In this document: positions 50,275-59,869 of the stretch, piece by piece | How the letters are laid out: each line of letters starts with the position of its first letter | How positions within the stretch are numbered: position 1 is the first letter of the stretch | From: Sphingobium yanoikuyae | GTDB taxonomy: Bacteria; Pseudomonadota; Alphaproteobacteria; Sphingomonadales; Sphingomonadaceae | Length of the DNA stretch: 64,000 nt | NCBI RefSeq assembly: GCF_034424525.1 | Contig: NZ_CP139979.1 | Location: forward strand, 620,001-684,000 | Direction: 5' to 3' | Notes under the pieces: generated by a model | Told to the model about the DNA's origin: nothing | Seen by the model: the letters and a program-made list of their open reading frames with translations, nothing else | Database searches by the model: none | Translations under genes and position numbers: made by a program

Positions 50275-51056
50275 GTAACATGTCGAGTGAATTGCGGACC
50301 CGCACGATCGTTGGCCTTGGCCTGATCGCCATGGCTGTGGGCGCGCTGGTCTTTGGTGGCTTCGTCTTCTGGATGCTGCTGTCGATCGCCGGTGTGCTGA
50401 TGATGGGCGAATGGGGCATGCTGACCGGCGCCTCGTCCGATCAGCGCAAGATGGCGATGTATGCCGTCTCGGTGCCGCTGGCGATCCTCTGCCCAGTGGC
50501 GGCGGGCGTGTCCTGGCTCGGTTTCGGCCTGATGATGGCCTCCTTCTTCTTCGTGCTGATCACCAGCCGCGCGATCAAGCTGGCGCTCGGCATTCTCTAT
50601 ATCTGCCTGCCGGTGATGGCGCTGCTGTTCCTGCGTGGGCAGGCGCCCGACAGCCATGGCCTGCTGCTGGCCTTCTGGGCGCTCGGCCTGGTCTGGGCGA
50701 CCGATATCGGCGCCTATTTTGCCGGCCGCTCGATCGGCGGGCCCAAGCTGGCGCCGCGGGTCAGCCCGTCCAAGACCTGGTCGGGGCTGGGTGGCGGCGT
50801 GCTCGCGGCCCTGCTCACCGGCTTCCTTCTCTATCGTTTTGCCGACCTGCCGATCCAGCTGGCGGCGGCGAGCGGCCTGCTCGCCGTGGCGGCACAGCTT
50901 GGTGATCTGCTCGAAAGCGCGATGAAGCGCCGCGCCGGCGTCAAGGACAGCAGCAATCTCCTGCCCGGACATGGCGGGGTGATGGACCGGCTCGACGGCG
51001 TGGTGGCGGCCGCGCCGCTCGCCGCCTTGCTCTATCTGGTCCTGGCGGGCGCCTGA
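50271..51056 (+). CDS. cdsA: Phosphatidate cytidylyltransferase
   Basis: Makes CDP-diacylglycerol, the substrate for pssA and others. About 261 residues with 6-8 hydrophobic segments and the C-terminal signature PSKTWSGLGGG ... LLPGHGGVMDRLDG. Start may be GTG 50271 (coupled to uppS) or ATG 50280. The stop overlaps the dxr ATG by one base. Confidence 0.94.
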
Positions 51057-52213
51057 TGCGCAGCGTTTCCGTCTTCGGCGCCACCGGATCGGTCGGCATG
51101 TCGACGCTGGACCTGATCCAGCGCGAACCCGATGCCCATGAAGTCATTGCCCTGACCGCCAACCGCGATGTCGCCGGCCTTGCCGCCGCCGCGCGCGCGG
51201 TCGGTGCGAAGGTCGCCGTGGTCGCGGACGAAGCCCAATATGGTGCGCTCAAGGACGCGCTCGCCGGATCGGGTGTCGAGGCGGCGGCGGGCGAGGGGGC
51301 TCTGGTCGATGCCGCGGCGGCGGGTGCCGACTGGACCATGGCCGCGATCGTCGGCTGCGCGGGCCTCAAGCCCACCATTGCCGCGCTGCAGGCCGGCGGC
51401 ACGGTGGCGCTGGCCAACAAGGAATCGCTGGTGTCGGCCGGCGCGCTGATGATGCAGGCGGCGACCGCTTCGGGCGCGACGCTGCTGCCGGTGGACAGCG
51501 AGCATAATGCGATCTTCCAGTGCCTGGCCGGCAGCAGCCTGGACGATGTCGCCCGCATCATCCTGACCGCGAGCGGCGGGCCGTTTCGCACCCTGGGCTA
51601 TGAGGATATGCGCGCCATCACGCCGGCGCAGGCCGTGGCGCATCCCAACTGGTCGATGGGCGCGAAGATCAGCGTCGACAGCGCGACGATGATGAACAAG
51701 GGGCTGGAACTGATCGAGGCGGCCCATCTCTTCCCGGTCGGGCTCGACCGGATCGAGATATTGGTCCACCCGCAATCGGTCATCCATTCGATGGTCGAAT
51801 ATCGCGACCGGTCCACTTTGGCACAGCTCGGCTCGCCCGACATGCGCATCCCGATCGCCCATGCGCTGGCCTGGCCGGCGCGGATCGCCACGCCCTGTCA
51901 GCCGCTCGACCTGGCCCGGATCGGCCGTCTGGACTTTGAAGCGCCCGACGACCGGCGTTTCCCCGCGCTGCGCCTGGCGCGCGCGGCGGCGCAGGCGGGC
52001 GACGCATCGGCCGCCATCCTCAACGCCGCGAACGAGGTCGCCGTGGCGGCCTTTCTGGCCGGCCGCATCGGCTTCCTTGATATCGCCATGATTGTGGAGG
52101 ATGTTCTCAATCGCTATAGCGCGCCGATGCCTGCCTGCATGGACGATGTCCTGCACGCCGATGCAACGGCACGGGTTATGGCGGGTGATGTGATGGAAAG
52201 ATTGACGGTTTGA
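51056..52213 (+). CDS. dxr: 1-deoxy-D-xylulose 5-phosphate reductoisomerase
   Basis: Second step of the MEP isoprenoid pathway, feeding uppS. 385 residues. NADPH loop VFGATGSVGMSTL (residues 5-17), ANKESLVSAGALM, PVDSEHNAIFQCL with metal ligands, and PNWSMGAKISVDSATMMNKGLE. Ends in a TTGA overlap with rseP. Confidence 0.97.
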   Translation: MRSVSVFGATGSVGMSTLDLIQREPDAHEVIALTANRDVAGLAAAARAVGAKVAVVADEAQYGALKDALAGSGVEAAAGEGALVDAAAAGADWTMAAIVGCAGLKPTIAALQAGGTVALANKESLVSAGALMMQAATASGATLLPVDSEHNAIFQCLAGSSLDDVARIILTASGGPFRTLGYEDMRAITPAQAVAHPNWSMGAKISVDSATMMNKGLELIEAAHLFPVGLDRIEILVHPQSVIHSMVEYRDRSTLAQLGSPDMRIPIAHALAWPARIATPCQPLDLARIGRLDFEAPDDRRFPALRLARAAAQAGDASAAILNAANEVAVAAFLAGRIGFLDIAMIVEDVLNRYSAPMPACMDDVLHADATARVMAGDVMERLTV

Positions 52214-53343
52214 TCCACAATCCCGGTTTCCTGTTGACCATCTTGGCTTTCGTGGCGGTCATCGGGCCGCTCGTCTTCGTGCATGAACTGGGTCATTATC
52301 TGGTCGGACGCTGGTGCGGGGTGAAGGCGGAGGCCTTTTCGATCGGCTTCGGCCCGGAAATCGCCGCCTGGGTGGACAGGCGCGGCACCCGCTGGCGGCT
52401 CGCGGCGCTGCCGCTGGGCGGCTATGTTCGCTTCAAGGGCGACATGAACGCGGCCAGCCAGACCGATCCCAAATGGCTGGAAATGTCGGCGCAGGATCGC
52501 GCCGAAAGCTTCCCGGCCAAGCCGTTGTGGCAGCGCGCGGCGATCGTCGCCGCCGGCCCCGCGATCAATTTCCTCTTCGCTATCCTGATCCTGGCCGCCT
52601 TCGCCTTCCTGCATGGCGAAAGCCGGACCCCGGCGGTCGCCGGCATGGTCCAGCCCGGCAGCGCCGCTGCCATGGCCGGCATTCAGCCGGGCGATCGCAT
52701 CGTCTCGCTCAATGGCCGGGCGATGAGCACCTTCGACGATATCCGCCTTTATGCCCAGATCCGGCCCGGCGAACCGGTGACGATCCTGCTCGACCGCAAG
52801 GGGCAGGTGATCGAGAAGCGGGGCCATGTCGGCGCGGTCAGCGAAGATGACGGCTTCGGCAACAAGTTCCGCATCGGACGTCTGGGCATCGCGCCGGGCG
52901 AACCGGTGATCGAACCGGTCAGCCTGCTGCGCGCACCCGTGGTGGCGATCGAGCGCACTGGCCAGATCATCCGCATCATGGTGGAGACGCTGGGCCAGGT
53001 GATCGGCGGCGATCGTTCGGTCAAGGAACTGGGCGGCCCGCTCAAGATCGCGCAGGTATCGGGGCAGGCGGCGACGCTGGGGCTGGAGAGCTTCATCTTC
53101 TTCATCGCCCTCATCTCGATTAATTTGGGGTTCATCAACCTCTTGCCAATTCCCATGCTGGATGGCGGTCATCTGCTTTTCTATGGGGTGGAGGCAGTGC
53201 AGCGGCGGCCGGTGAGCCCGCAGGTGCAGGATTGGGCCTATCGGTCGGGTCTGGCGCTGCTGATGACGGTCATGTTGCTGGTGACCTTCAACGATTTGTC
53301 GTCTTTCGGATTGTGGGAGCGGCTGTCCGGCTTGATCGGCTGA
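52210..53343 (+). CDS. rseP: RIP metalloprotease RseP (site-2 protease)
   Basis: Intramembrane zinc protease that releases regulators such as anti-sigma factors. 377 residues. HELGH at residues 25-29 in the first membrane segment, one PDZ domain (VAGMVQPGSAAAMAGIQPGDRIVSLNG), and the LDG motif MLDGGHLLFY near residue 315. TTG start coupled to dxr. Confidence 0.95.
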   Translation: MIHNPGFLLTILAFVAVIGPLVFVHELGHYLVGRWCGVKAEAFSIGFGPEIAAWVDRRGTRWRLAALPLGGYVRFKGDMNAASQTDPKWLEMSAQDRAESFPAKPLWQRAAIVAAGPAINFLFAILILAAFAFLHGESRTPAVAGMVQPGSAAAMAGIQPGDRIVSLNGRAMSTFDDIRLYAQIRPGEPVTILLDRKGQVIEKRGHVGAVSEDDGFGNKFRIGRLGIAPGEPVIEPVSLLRAPVVAIERTGQIIRIMVETLGQVIGGDRSVKELGGPLKIAQVSGQAATLGLESFIFFIALISINLGFINLLPIPMLDGGHLLFYGVEAVQRRPVSPQVQDWAYRSGLALLMTVMLLVTFNDLSSFGLWERLSGLIG

Positions 53344-53422
53344 GCCGCATCGGGCAGGGAAGGCGCGGTTCGGCGCCGTCTATTTCTGGCGAAACAGTTT
53401 TTTACTTTTTTGAGGTGAGCGG

Positions 53423-56068
53423 GTGACAGCGATGAACAGCAGCAAGGGCCAGCGTCCGATCATCGCGGCCCTGTTGGCCACGACGATGATTGCGGGCCTG
53501 TCGGCCGTGCCGGCGATGGCCCAGAATGCGGCCCCGGCAGCACCGGCGGCTGCGCCGATCGCGGCGTCCACGGCCAATACGCCCGAAGGCACGATCCGCA
53601 GCATCACCGTGACCGGCACCCAGCGTCTGGAGCAGGACACGGTCATGTCCTACACCAAGCTGCGCGTGGGCCAGGCCTTCAGCCAGGAATCGCTCGATCA
53701 GGCGCTGCGCGACCTGTATGAGACCGAACTCTTCGCCGACGTCCAGATCCGCAACGATGGCGGCGCGCTGACCGTCGAGGTGAAGGAAAACCCCGTCATC
53801 AACCGTATCGTCCTTGAAGGTAATAAGCGCCTGAAGGACGACAAGATCCGTCCCGAAATAAAACTGGCGCCGCGCCAGATCTATACCCGCTCCAAGGTCC
53901 GCGCCGACGTCGCCCGCATCGTCGAGCTGTATCGCCGCCAGGGCCGCTTTGCCGCGACGATCGAGCCCAAGATGGTCCAACTGGACCAGAACCGCGTCGA
54001 CATCGTGTTCGAAATCTCGGAAGGGCCCAAGTCCAAGGTCCGCCAGATCAACATCATCGGCAACGAGAAGTTCAAGGACGGCGAACTGCGCGGCCAGATG
54101 GTGACCAAGCAGTCGCGCTGGTTCCGCATCTTCTCGTCGGGCACCAGCTATGACCCGGATCGCCTGGCCTATGACCAGCAGAAGCTGCGCCAATTCTACC
54201 TGACCGAAGGCTATGCCGATTTCCGCGTGATCTCGGCCGTCGCGGAACTGACGCCTGATAAGCAGGACTTCATCATCACTTATGTGGTCGAGGAAGGGGA
54301 TCGCTACAAGTTCGGCGACGTGAAGGTCGAATCCGATATTCGCGACCTGTCGGGCGATGCGCTGACCCGCCGCCTGCCGATGAAGAAGGGCGACTGGTAC
54401 AATGCCAAGCAGGTCGAGGACACGGTCGACACGCTGAGCGAAACCGCCGGCCTGTTCGGCTATGCCTTCGCCCAGGTCGAACCCGACTTCAACCGGTCGA
54501 AGGACGACCTGACGATGGGGATCAATTTCCGCATCGCCAACGCCCCGCGCGTCTATGTCGAACGCGTCGATATCAACGGCAACACGCTGACCCAGGACAA
54601 GGTCGTCCGTCGCGAATTCCGCCTGGCCGAAGGCGACGCCTTCAACAGCTTCCTCGTCAAGCGCTCGAAGGATCGCATCAACTCGCTCGGCTTCTTCCAG
54701 GAGAAGCTGGACATCGAGCAGAAGCCCGGCTCGGCGCCCGACCGCATCGTGCTGGAAACCAACGTCCAGGAAAAGTCGACCGGCGAACTCTCGCTCTCGG
54801 CCGGCTACTCCTCGCTCGAACGCTTCATCATCTCGGCGTCGATCACCCAGCGCAACTTCCGCGGCAAGGGCCAGGAACTGCGCACCTCGGTCAATTATTC
54901 GGCTTATTCCAAGTCGGTCGAAGTGGGTTTCACCGAGCCCTATTTCATGGACAAGAATATCGCGCTGGGTGGCGATATCTATCGTCGCGACCTCAACAGC
55001 TTCCGTTATCTCAGCAATAACGACCGCGACACCACCTATGAACAGACCACGACCGGCTTCCAGCTGCGTGCCGGCGTGCCGATCACCGAATATGTCTCGC
55101 TGGCGCTGCGCTACACGCTGAACTTCGACGACGTGACGCTGGACAAGGACACCTATTATACCGACGGCGTCTGCGACCCGCTGCTGGCCGGCCGCTATCT
55201 CTGCGACGCCATCGGCAAGCGCACCACCTCGTCGATCGGCTACTCGCTGATCTATGATACCCGCGACAACCGCATCCGTCCGACCCGCGGCCAGACCGTT
55301 ACGCTGAGCCAGGATTTCGCGGGTCTGGGCGGCGACGTCCGCTACATCCGGACCCGCGCCAATGCTGCCAAATATTGGGGCCTGGGCGGCGGCTTCATCT
55401 TCTCGCTGACGGGGGAAGGCGGCTATATCCACAGCCTCCAGGGCACGCGCTATGACGCCACCGGCGCCGAAGTCGACCCGATCCGCCTGACCGACCGCTT
55501 CTTCCTGGGCGAACCGCAGATGCGCGGCTTCGACATTCGCGGCGTTGGTCCGCGCGTGAAGCGCTATTATGTGACGCTCAACTCGGAAACGGGGGACTAT
55601 GAGCGCCGGACCGGCAACAATAATGTGTCGGACGACGCGCTCGGCGGCCGTGTCTACTATATGGGGCGGGCAGAAATGGAGATCCCGCTGGGATCTGGCG
55701 CGCGTGAAATGGGGCTGCGGCCGTCGATCTTTGTTGACGCTGGCGCGGTTGCTGGCCTGAAAAATCCAGGCACGATCAACTTCCCAGGTTACTGTAGTGC
55801 GACCGGCCTGACGACGGTGCGGGCTGACGGCACCGCCAAGAATCCGATCTGTCCGGCTGCTTATACCTCTGTGTCGGATTTTGCCGTTAGTGGCGGCTTC
55901 GAAGAAGATTATCTGGGCGACACGCTTTCTCCGCGTCTGTCCGTGGGCTTCGGTGTCAACTGGAACTCGCCCTTCGGGCCGTTCCGCATCGACATCGCCA
56001 AGGCCCTGCTCAAGGAACCAGGGGACGACAACAAACTCATCACCTTCAACGTAGGGACTCAATTCTGA
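53423..56068 (+). CDS. bamA: Outer-membrane assembly factor BamA
   Basis: 881 residues. Signal peptide ending AVPAMAQ, then five POTRA domains (about residues 50-440; e.g. IRSITVTGTQRLEQD, VNRIVLEGNKRLKDDK-like, VYVERVDINGNTLTQDKVVRREF), then the D15 barrel with RGFDIRGVGPR matching the RGF motif and a C-terminal F. GTG 53423 has GAGGTGA at a good distance; ATG 53432 is the alternative. It inserts barrel proteins into the outer membrane. Confidence 0.97.
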   Translation: MTAMNSSKGQRPIIAALLATTMIAGLSAVPAMAQNAAPAAPAAAPIAASTANTPEGTIRSITVTGTQRLEQDTVMSYTKLRVGQAFSQESLDQALRDLYETELFADVQIRNDGGALTVEVKENPVINRIVLEGNKRLKDDKIRPEIKLAPRQIYTRSKVRADVARIVELYRRQGRFAATIEPKMVQLDQNRVDIVFEISEGPKSKVRQINIIGNEKFKDGELRGQMVTKQSRWFRIFSSGTSYDPDRLAYDQQKLRQFYLTEGYADFRVISAVAELTPDKQDFIITYVVEEGDRYKFGDVKVESDIRDLSGDALTRRLPMKKGDWYNAKQVEDTVDTLSETAGLFGYAFAQVEPDFNRSKDDLTMGINFRIANAPRVYVERVDINGNTLTQDKVVRREFRLAEGDAFNSFLVKRSKDRINSLGFFQEKLDIEQKPGSAPDRIVLETNVQEKSTGELSLSAGYSSLERFIISASITQRNFRGKGQELRTSVNYSAYSKSVEVGFTEPYFMDKNIALGGDIYRRDLNSFRYLSNNDRDTTYEQTTTGFQLRAGVPITEYVSLALRYTLNFDDVTLDKDTYYTDGVCDPLLAGRYLCDAIGKRTTSSIGYSLIYDTRDNRIRPTRGQTVTLSQDFAGLGGDVRYIRTRANAAKYWGLGGGFIFSLTGEGGYIHSLQGTRYDATGAEVDPIRLTDRFFLGEPQMRGFDIRGVGPRVKRYYVTLNSETGDYERRTGNNNVSDDALGGRVYYMGRAEMEIPLGSGAREMGLRPSIFVDAGAVAGLKNPGTINFPGYCSATGLTTVRADGTAKNPICPAAYTSVSDFAVSGGFEEDYLGDTLSPRLSVGFGVNWNSPFGPFRIDIAKALLKEPGDDNKLITFNVGTQF

Positions 56069-56736
56069 TGAAGACGTTTATCAAGGCTTTGGCGCTCGGT
56101 ATCGCGCCTGTCACCGCCATCGCTCTGACCGCAGCGCCGGCCGCTGCCCAGTCGAAGCAGGGCATCGCCGTCGTCGATCTGCAGCGCGCGGTTGCCACCA
56201 GCGCCGCCTATTCGACCGCCCGCACCCAGATCCAGACCACCTACAAGGCGCAGATCGACAGCTTCACCGCGCGCAAGACCGCGATCGACACTGATCTCAA
56301 GACCAAGGGCGACGCCCTGCAGGCTGCCCTGAAGGCGGCCGGCGGCAAGCCGACCCCGGCGATCGAAACCCAGTATCAGCAGTTCCAGCAGTCGCAGCAG
56401 ACCGCGCAGGCCGAACTGCAGCGCCTGGGCCAGCCGATCGCGCTCGCCAACGCCTATGTCGAGGAACAGATCACCGCCAAGCTGTCGGACGCGCTGAAGG
56501 CCGCCATGACCAAGGCGAAGGTCGACCTGGTCCTGTCGCCCGACGCGACCGTGTCCTATCAGCCGACCGTCGACATCACGGCCGCGGTCGTGACCGAACT
56601 CAACACGCTGGTGCCCAGCGTCGGCATCACCCCGCCCGCCGGCTGGCAGCCGGGCGGTCGTCAGGGCCAGGCTGCGGCCCCGGCCGCTGCCGCTCCGGCC
56701 CCCGCCAACCCGGCGCAGGCGCCCAAGTCGCGCTGA
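56068..56736 (+). CDS. skp: OmpH/Skp family periplasmic chaperone
   Basis: 222 residues. Signal peptide ([22 protein letters not shown]), then [23 protein letters not shown] and a long charged, Gln-rich coiled-coil, with a Pro/Ala tail. The ATG shares one base with the bamA stop. It carries unfolded barrel proteins to BamA. lpxD and lpxA do not follow, unlike in LPS-bearing relatives. Confidence 0.9.
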   Translation: MKTFIKALALGIAPVTAIALTAAPAAAQSKQGIAVVDLQRAVATSAAYSTARTQIQTTYKAQIDSFTARKTAIDTDLKTKGDALQAALKAAGGKPTPAIETQYQQFQQSQQTAQAELQRLGQPIALANAYVEEQITAKLSDALKAAMTKAKVDLVLSPDATVSYQPTVDITAAVVTELNTLVPSVGITPPAGWQPGGRQGQAAAPAAAAPAPANPAQAPKSR

Positions 56737-56740
56737 TAAG

Positions 56741-57220
56741 ATGACCGGAGAGGTTGATAACAAGGAAGCCCGTGGCCCGATGGATATCCGTCGGGTCATG
56801 GCTGCCCTGCCGCATCGCTACCCGATGCTGCTGGTTGACCGCGTGGCGTCGCTGGTGCCGAGCCAGTCGATCCACGCGATCAAGGCGGTGTCGATGAACG
56901 AGCCCTTCTTCCAGGGGCATTTCCCCGGCCGGCCGATCATGCCGGGCGTGCTGATCGTCGAGGCCATGGCCCAGGCGGCCGGCGTGCTGGTGGTCGATTC
57001 GCTGGGGCTCGCGGATTCCGGCAAGCTCGTCTATTTCATGAGCATCGACGGCGCGAAGTTCCGGACCCCTGTGGAGCCGGGCTGCCTGCTCGACCTGCAT
57101 GTCGAAGTGACGCAGATGCGCGGCGCGGTCTGCAAGTTCGCCGGCCGTGCGCTGATCGACGGCAAGCTGGCGGCGGAAGCCAATTTCGTCGCGATGATCG
57201 CCGATCCGCCCAAGGACTGA
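56741..57220 (+). CDS. fabZ: 3-hydroxyacyl-ACP dehydratase FabZ
   Basis: Fatty-acid elongation step. 159 residues, hotdog fold. [42 protein letters not shown] with the catalytic His and Glu. Four bases separate it from skp, so it belongs to the bamA run. Confidence 0.96.
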   Translation: MTGEVDNKEARGPMDIRRVMAALPHRYPMLLVDRVASLVPSQSIHAIKAVSMNEPFFQGHFPGRPIMPGVLIVEAMAQAAGVLVVDSLGLADSGKLVYFMSIDGAKFRTPVEPGCLLDLHVEVTQMRGAVCKFAGRALIDGKLAAEANFVAMIADPPKD

Positions 57221-57334
57221 GCGAAGGCACATCCTTTTCCTTGCTTTGGCGCGCCGAAAACGCTAACGGCGCGCCTTCGCATTTTATCGCATCCATAGCC
57301 GGTCGGAACCGGCACACACACGGAGCAAGACGCC

Positions 57335-57559
57335 ATGAAGGCCGATACCCACCCCGATTACCACTTCATCACCGTCCAGATGACCGACGGCACCACCTTC
57401 CAGACCCGCTCGACTTGGGGCAAGGAAGGCGACACGATGGCGCTCGACATCGACCCCAAGTCGCACCCGGCCTGGACCGGCGGCAACCGCCAGCTGGACA
57501 CCGGTGGCCAGGTTGCGCGCTTCAACAAGCGCTTTGGCGGCCTGACGCTGAAGAAGTAA
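57335..57559 (+). CDS. rpmE: 50S ribosomal protein L31
   Basis: 74 residues. [26 protein letters not shown] and SHPAWTGG are diagnostic. It has no cysteines, so it is the zinc-independent form. Followed by a very strong terminator. Confidence 0.96.
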   Translation: MKADTHPDYHFITVQMTDGTTFQTRSTWGKEGDTMALDIDPKSHPAWTGGNRQLDTGGQVARFNKRFGGLTLKK

Positions 57560-57584
57560 TCGGCCTTTCACAGGCACGATATCG

Positions 57585-57614
57585 AAAGGGCGCCCAACCG
57601 GGCGCCCTTTTTTT
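57585..57614 (+). terminator. Rho-independent terminator of rpmE
   Basis: GGGCGCCC (57588-57595), loop AACC, GGGCGCCC (57600-57607), then seven T. Confidence 0.95.
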
Positions 57615-57640
57615 GTGCCTGGGCGCGATGCGCACGGCAC

Positions 57641-57672
57641 AAAAAAGGGCCTCCAGCTAAAAGCTGGAGGCC
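57641..57672 (-). terminator. Minus-strand Rho-independent terminator
   Basis: On the minus strand GGCCTCCAGCT (57672-57662) pairs perfectly with AGCTGGAGGCC (57658-57648) and is followed by CTTTTTTG. It is back-to-back with the rpmE terminator. It would end either the candidate sRNA or aroB, whose stop is 264 bases away. Confidence 0.88.
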
Positions 57673-57779
57673 GAGGTTCAGGGGAGGATCAGCGGCGACA
57701 GAGGGGGATCTGCAAGGGGATGCCGCTGACAAGGAATGATCTAACCCGCAAATGCTGCGGGCGAATGTCCCGATTATTA
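57641..57779 (-). ncRNA. Candidate small RNA with C-rich loops
   Basis: Read 57779 to 57641 on the minus strand. A hairpin CCCGCA/TGCGGG (57743-57760) is followed by the stem TCAGCGGC (57722-57729) with GCCGCTGA (57689-57696). It encloses a 25-base loop holding ATCCCC and ATCCCCC, then comes an unpaired TCCTCCCC linker and a perfect 11-bp terminator. A -10-like TAATAAT lies at 57779-57773 but no good -35. C-rich unpaired loops can pair with ribosome-binding sites, as in known alphaproteobacterial sRNAs. It could instead be an aroB 3' tail. Confidence 0.45.
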
Positions 57780-57821
57780 CCGAGGCCGATCGGTGCTGAA
57801 ATGTCGGGACAAGCCAAGGCC

Positions 57822-57897
57822 GTCACCCCAGTGAAAGCTGGGGTCTTAGGCGATGAAGCGTGACAAGGCCACAGATCCCAGCCTTCGCTGGGATGAC
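57822..57897. repeat. Pair of inverted REP-like repeats
   Basis: GTCACCCCAGTGAAAGCTGG at 57822 (unit to 57846) faces AGATCCCAGCCTTCGCTGGG at 57873 (unit to 57897). Each is itself a hairpin. The word GTCATCCCAGCGAAGGCTGG is a dispersed intergenic repeat in sphingomonad and related genomes as I know them. Confidence 0.8.
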
Positions 57898-57935
57898 GAA
57901 ATGAAAGGCCGACTGGCGCCCGCGCGCCGCCCTGG

Positions 57936-59045
57936 TCAGGCGCCGGCGCGGTCCGCGTCGAGGAACGCCGCCACATCGTCCAGCACGACATCCTTCGACA
58001 GGAAGGTCTGGCCGATGCCGCGCGCCAGCAGGAAGGGCAGGGTGCCCGCCGCCATCTTCTTGTCGTGCAGCATATGCGCCACCAGCGCCGCGCCGTCGGC
58101 CTTTACATGGGCGCTGGCCAGGTCATGGGGCAGGCCGATCGCCTTCAGATGCGCGGTGACCCGTTCCGCATCCTGCGCGCTGCACAGGCCAAGGCGCGCC
58201 GAATAGCGGAAGGCAAGCGCCATGCCGGCGGCCACGCCCTCGCCATGGAGCAGCGTGTCGGAAAAGCCGGTATCGGCCTCCAGCGCATGGCCGAAGGTGT
58301 GGCCAAGGTTCAGCAGGGCGCGCCGGCCGGTCGTCTCGCGCTCGTCATCGGCGACGATCGCCGCCTTGGCGCGCACGCTGCGCTCGATCGCATAGGTGCG
58401 GGCTTCCGCGTCGCCGGCCAGCAGCCGGTCGGCATTGGCTTCGCACCAGGCAAAGAAGTCGGGATCGTCGATCAGGCCATATTTGACCACCTCGGCATAG
58501 CCGGCGCGGGTTTCGCGCAGCGGCAGGCTGTCGAGCACCGACGGGTCGATCAGCACCAGGCTGGGCTGGTAGAAGCTGCCGATCAGATTCTTGCCGGCGC
58601 GTGCGTTGATCGCGGTCTTGCCGCCGACCGAGCTGTCGACCTGCGCCAGCAGGGTGGTGGGCAACTGCACGAAATGGCAGCCGCGCTTCAGGATGGACGA
58701 CGCAAAGCCGACCAGATCGCCGATCACGCCGCCGCCCAGCGCGATCACATGGTCGCCACGCTCGATCTCCAGCGCCAGCAGCGCGTCGAGCAGTTCCTCC
58801 AGATGGCGCCAGCTCTTGGTCTGTTCGCCCGCCGGCAGGATGATCGGTTCGATGACGATATTGGCGCGGCGCAGGCTGGCGTCGAGCCGGGGGAGTTGCG
58901 CCGCCGCGACATGGGTGTCGGTGACGACGACCAGCCGCCCGCCACGGGCATAGCGCGCCAGATGGTCGGCCGCACGATCGAGCGCGCCCTGTTCGATGAC
59001 GATGTCATAGCTGCGCGCGCCCAGCGCGACGGGGACTAGTGCCAT
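57936..59045 (-). CDS. aroB: 3-dehydroquinate synthase
   Basis: Second step of the shikimate pathway. 369 residues. GGGVIGDLVGFASSILKRGCHFVQLPTTLLAQVDSSVGGKTAIN (about 98-140) with NAD and substrate contacts, then LNLGHTFGHALE with zinc ligands. ATG 59045 overlaps the end of aroK by 10 bases. Confidence 0.96.
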   Translation of the reverse strand: MALVPVALGARSYDIVIEQGALDRAADHLARYARGGRLVVVTDTHVAAAQLPRLDASLRRANIVIEPIILPAGEQTKSWRHLEELLDALLALEIERGDHVIALGGGVIGDLVGFASSILKRGCHFVQLPTTLLAQVDSSVGGKTAINARAGKNLIGSFYQPSLVLIDPSVLDSLPLRETRAGYAEVVKYGLIDDPDFFAWCEANADRLLAGDAEARTYAIERSVRAKAAIVADDERETTGRRALLNLGHTFGHALEADTGFSDTLLHGEGVAAGMALAFRYSARLGLCSAQDAERVTAHLKAIGLPHDLASAHVKADGAALVAHMLHDKKMAAGTLPFLLARGIGQTFLSKDVVLDDVAAFLDADRAGA

Positions 59046-59584
59046 GCGGATAGCTGCTCCAGGATGCGGTCGACGGCGACCTCGTGCGGCGCGGCGATGC
59101 TCTTCACATGGATCGGCGCCAGCGCGTAGATGGGGTTGCGGACCGCCGCCAGTTCGGTCAGCACGATGCGCGGGTCGCGATCCTTCAGCAGCGGGCGCCC
59201 TTCACGGCGCGACACGCGGTCGACCAGCACCTCGATATCGGCATCCAGCCAGATGGTGGTGGCATGGTCCAGGATCAGCGCGCGGGTCTCGTCCTGCATG
59301 AAGGCGCCGCCGCCGGTTGCGATCACCTTGGGCACGCCGTCCATCAGCCGGGCGATCACCCGGCGCTCGCCATCGCGGAAATGGGCCTCGCCATAGCGGG
59401 CGAAGATCTCGCTCACGCTCATGCCGGCGGCCCGCTCAATCTCCTCATCGGCATCGACGAAGCTCAGGCCCAGGCGCGCGGCAAGGCGCCGGCCGACGGT
59501 GGATTTGCCCACGCCCATCATGCCGATCAGCACGATCGGGCCGCGCTTGGCTTTGCTCTCCGGGAATTTGCTGTTTCGCTGCAT
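59036..59584 (-). CDS. aroK: Shikimate kinase
   Basis: 182 residues. Walker A LIGMMGVGKSTVGRRLA (about 19-35), the shikimate-binding DADEEIE, FRDGERRVI and ATGGGAF. Phosphorylates shikimate. ATG 59584 gives the normal length; the long open frame upstream is antisense to the gene at 59679. aroK-aroB is the usual order. Confidence 0.95.
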   Translation of the reverse strand: MQRNSKFPESKAKRGPIVLIGMMGVGKSTVGRRLAARLGLSFVDADEEIERAAGMSVSEIFARYGEAHFRDGERRVIARLMDGVPKVIATGGGAFMQDETRALILDHATTIWLDADIEVLVDRVSRREGRPLLKDRDPRIVLTELAAVRNPIYALAPIHVKSIAAPHEVAVDRILEQLSAWH

Positions 59585-59678
59585 GGCGAGGGGGGCTATA
59601 CAGCCAGCCGTCGCTGAGGCAAACGCAACTTTCCCCTGTCGTCCGGCAAACATCGCCGGGCCAGCCGCAGAAGAGACC

Positions 59679-59864
59679 ATGAAGAATAATCGTTCCCTGA
59701 GCAGTTTCGAAGGCGGTTCGCGCCGTCGCACCCGTCTGCCGATCCTTCCGATCGCGGCGGTGTTGGTTCTTGTCCTGCTGATCGGCGTGCTCTGGTCGCG
59801 CGGTGGCGAGCAGCCGCAACAGCCCGTCGAGAAGGTCATCCCGGCCGAGAAACTGGGTCAGTAA
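59679..59864 (+). CDS. Small single-pass membrane protein
   Basis: 61 residues: a basic N-terminus (GGSRRRTRLP), one hydrophobic segment (ILPIAAVLVLVLLIGVLW), and a short periplasmic tail. Divergent from aroK, five bases before the next gene, so it is probably co-transcribed. Unknown function. Confidence 0.65.
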   Translation: MKNNRSLSSFEGGSRRRTRLPILPIAAVLVLVLLIGVLWSRGGEQPQQPVEKVIPAEKLGQ

Positions 59865-59869
59865 GCCGC

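Larger units (their letters stand above)
57560..57935. other. Non-coding region between rpmE and aroB
   Basis: 376 bases without a credible gene. From left: rpmE terminator, a minus-strand terminator and candidate sRNA (57641-57779), a nested hairpin (57766-57811), and two inverted 25-base REP-like repeats (57822-57846 and 57873-57897). Confidence 0.7.

Noticed and set aside
53402..56062. 886-codon minus-strand open frame
   Set aside because: Antisense to bamA, which is unambiguous on the plus strand.
57689..57991. 100-codon minus-strand open frame between rpmE and aroB
   Set aside because: It crosses the candidate sRNA and the REP repeats and has no protein-like features.
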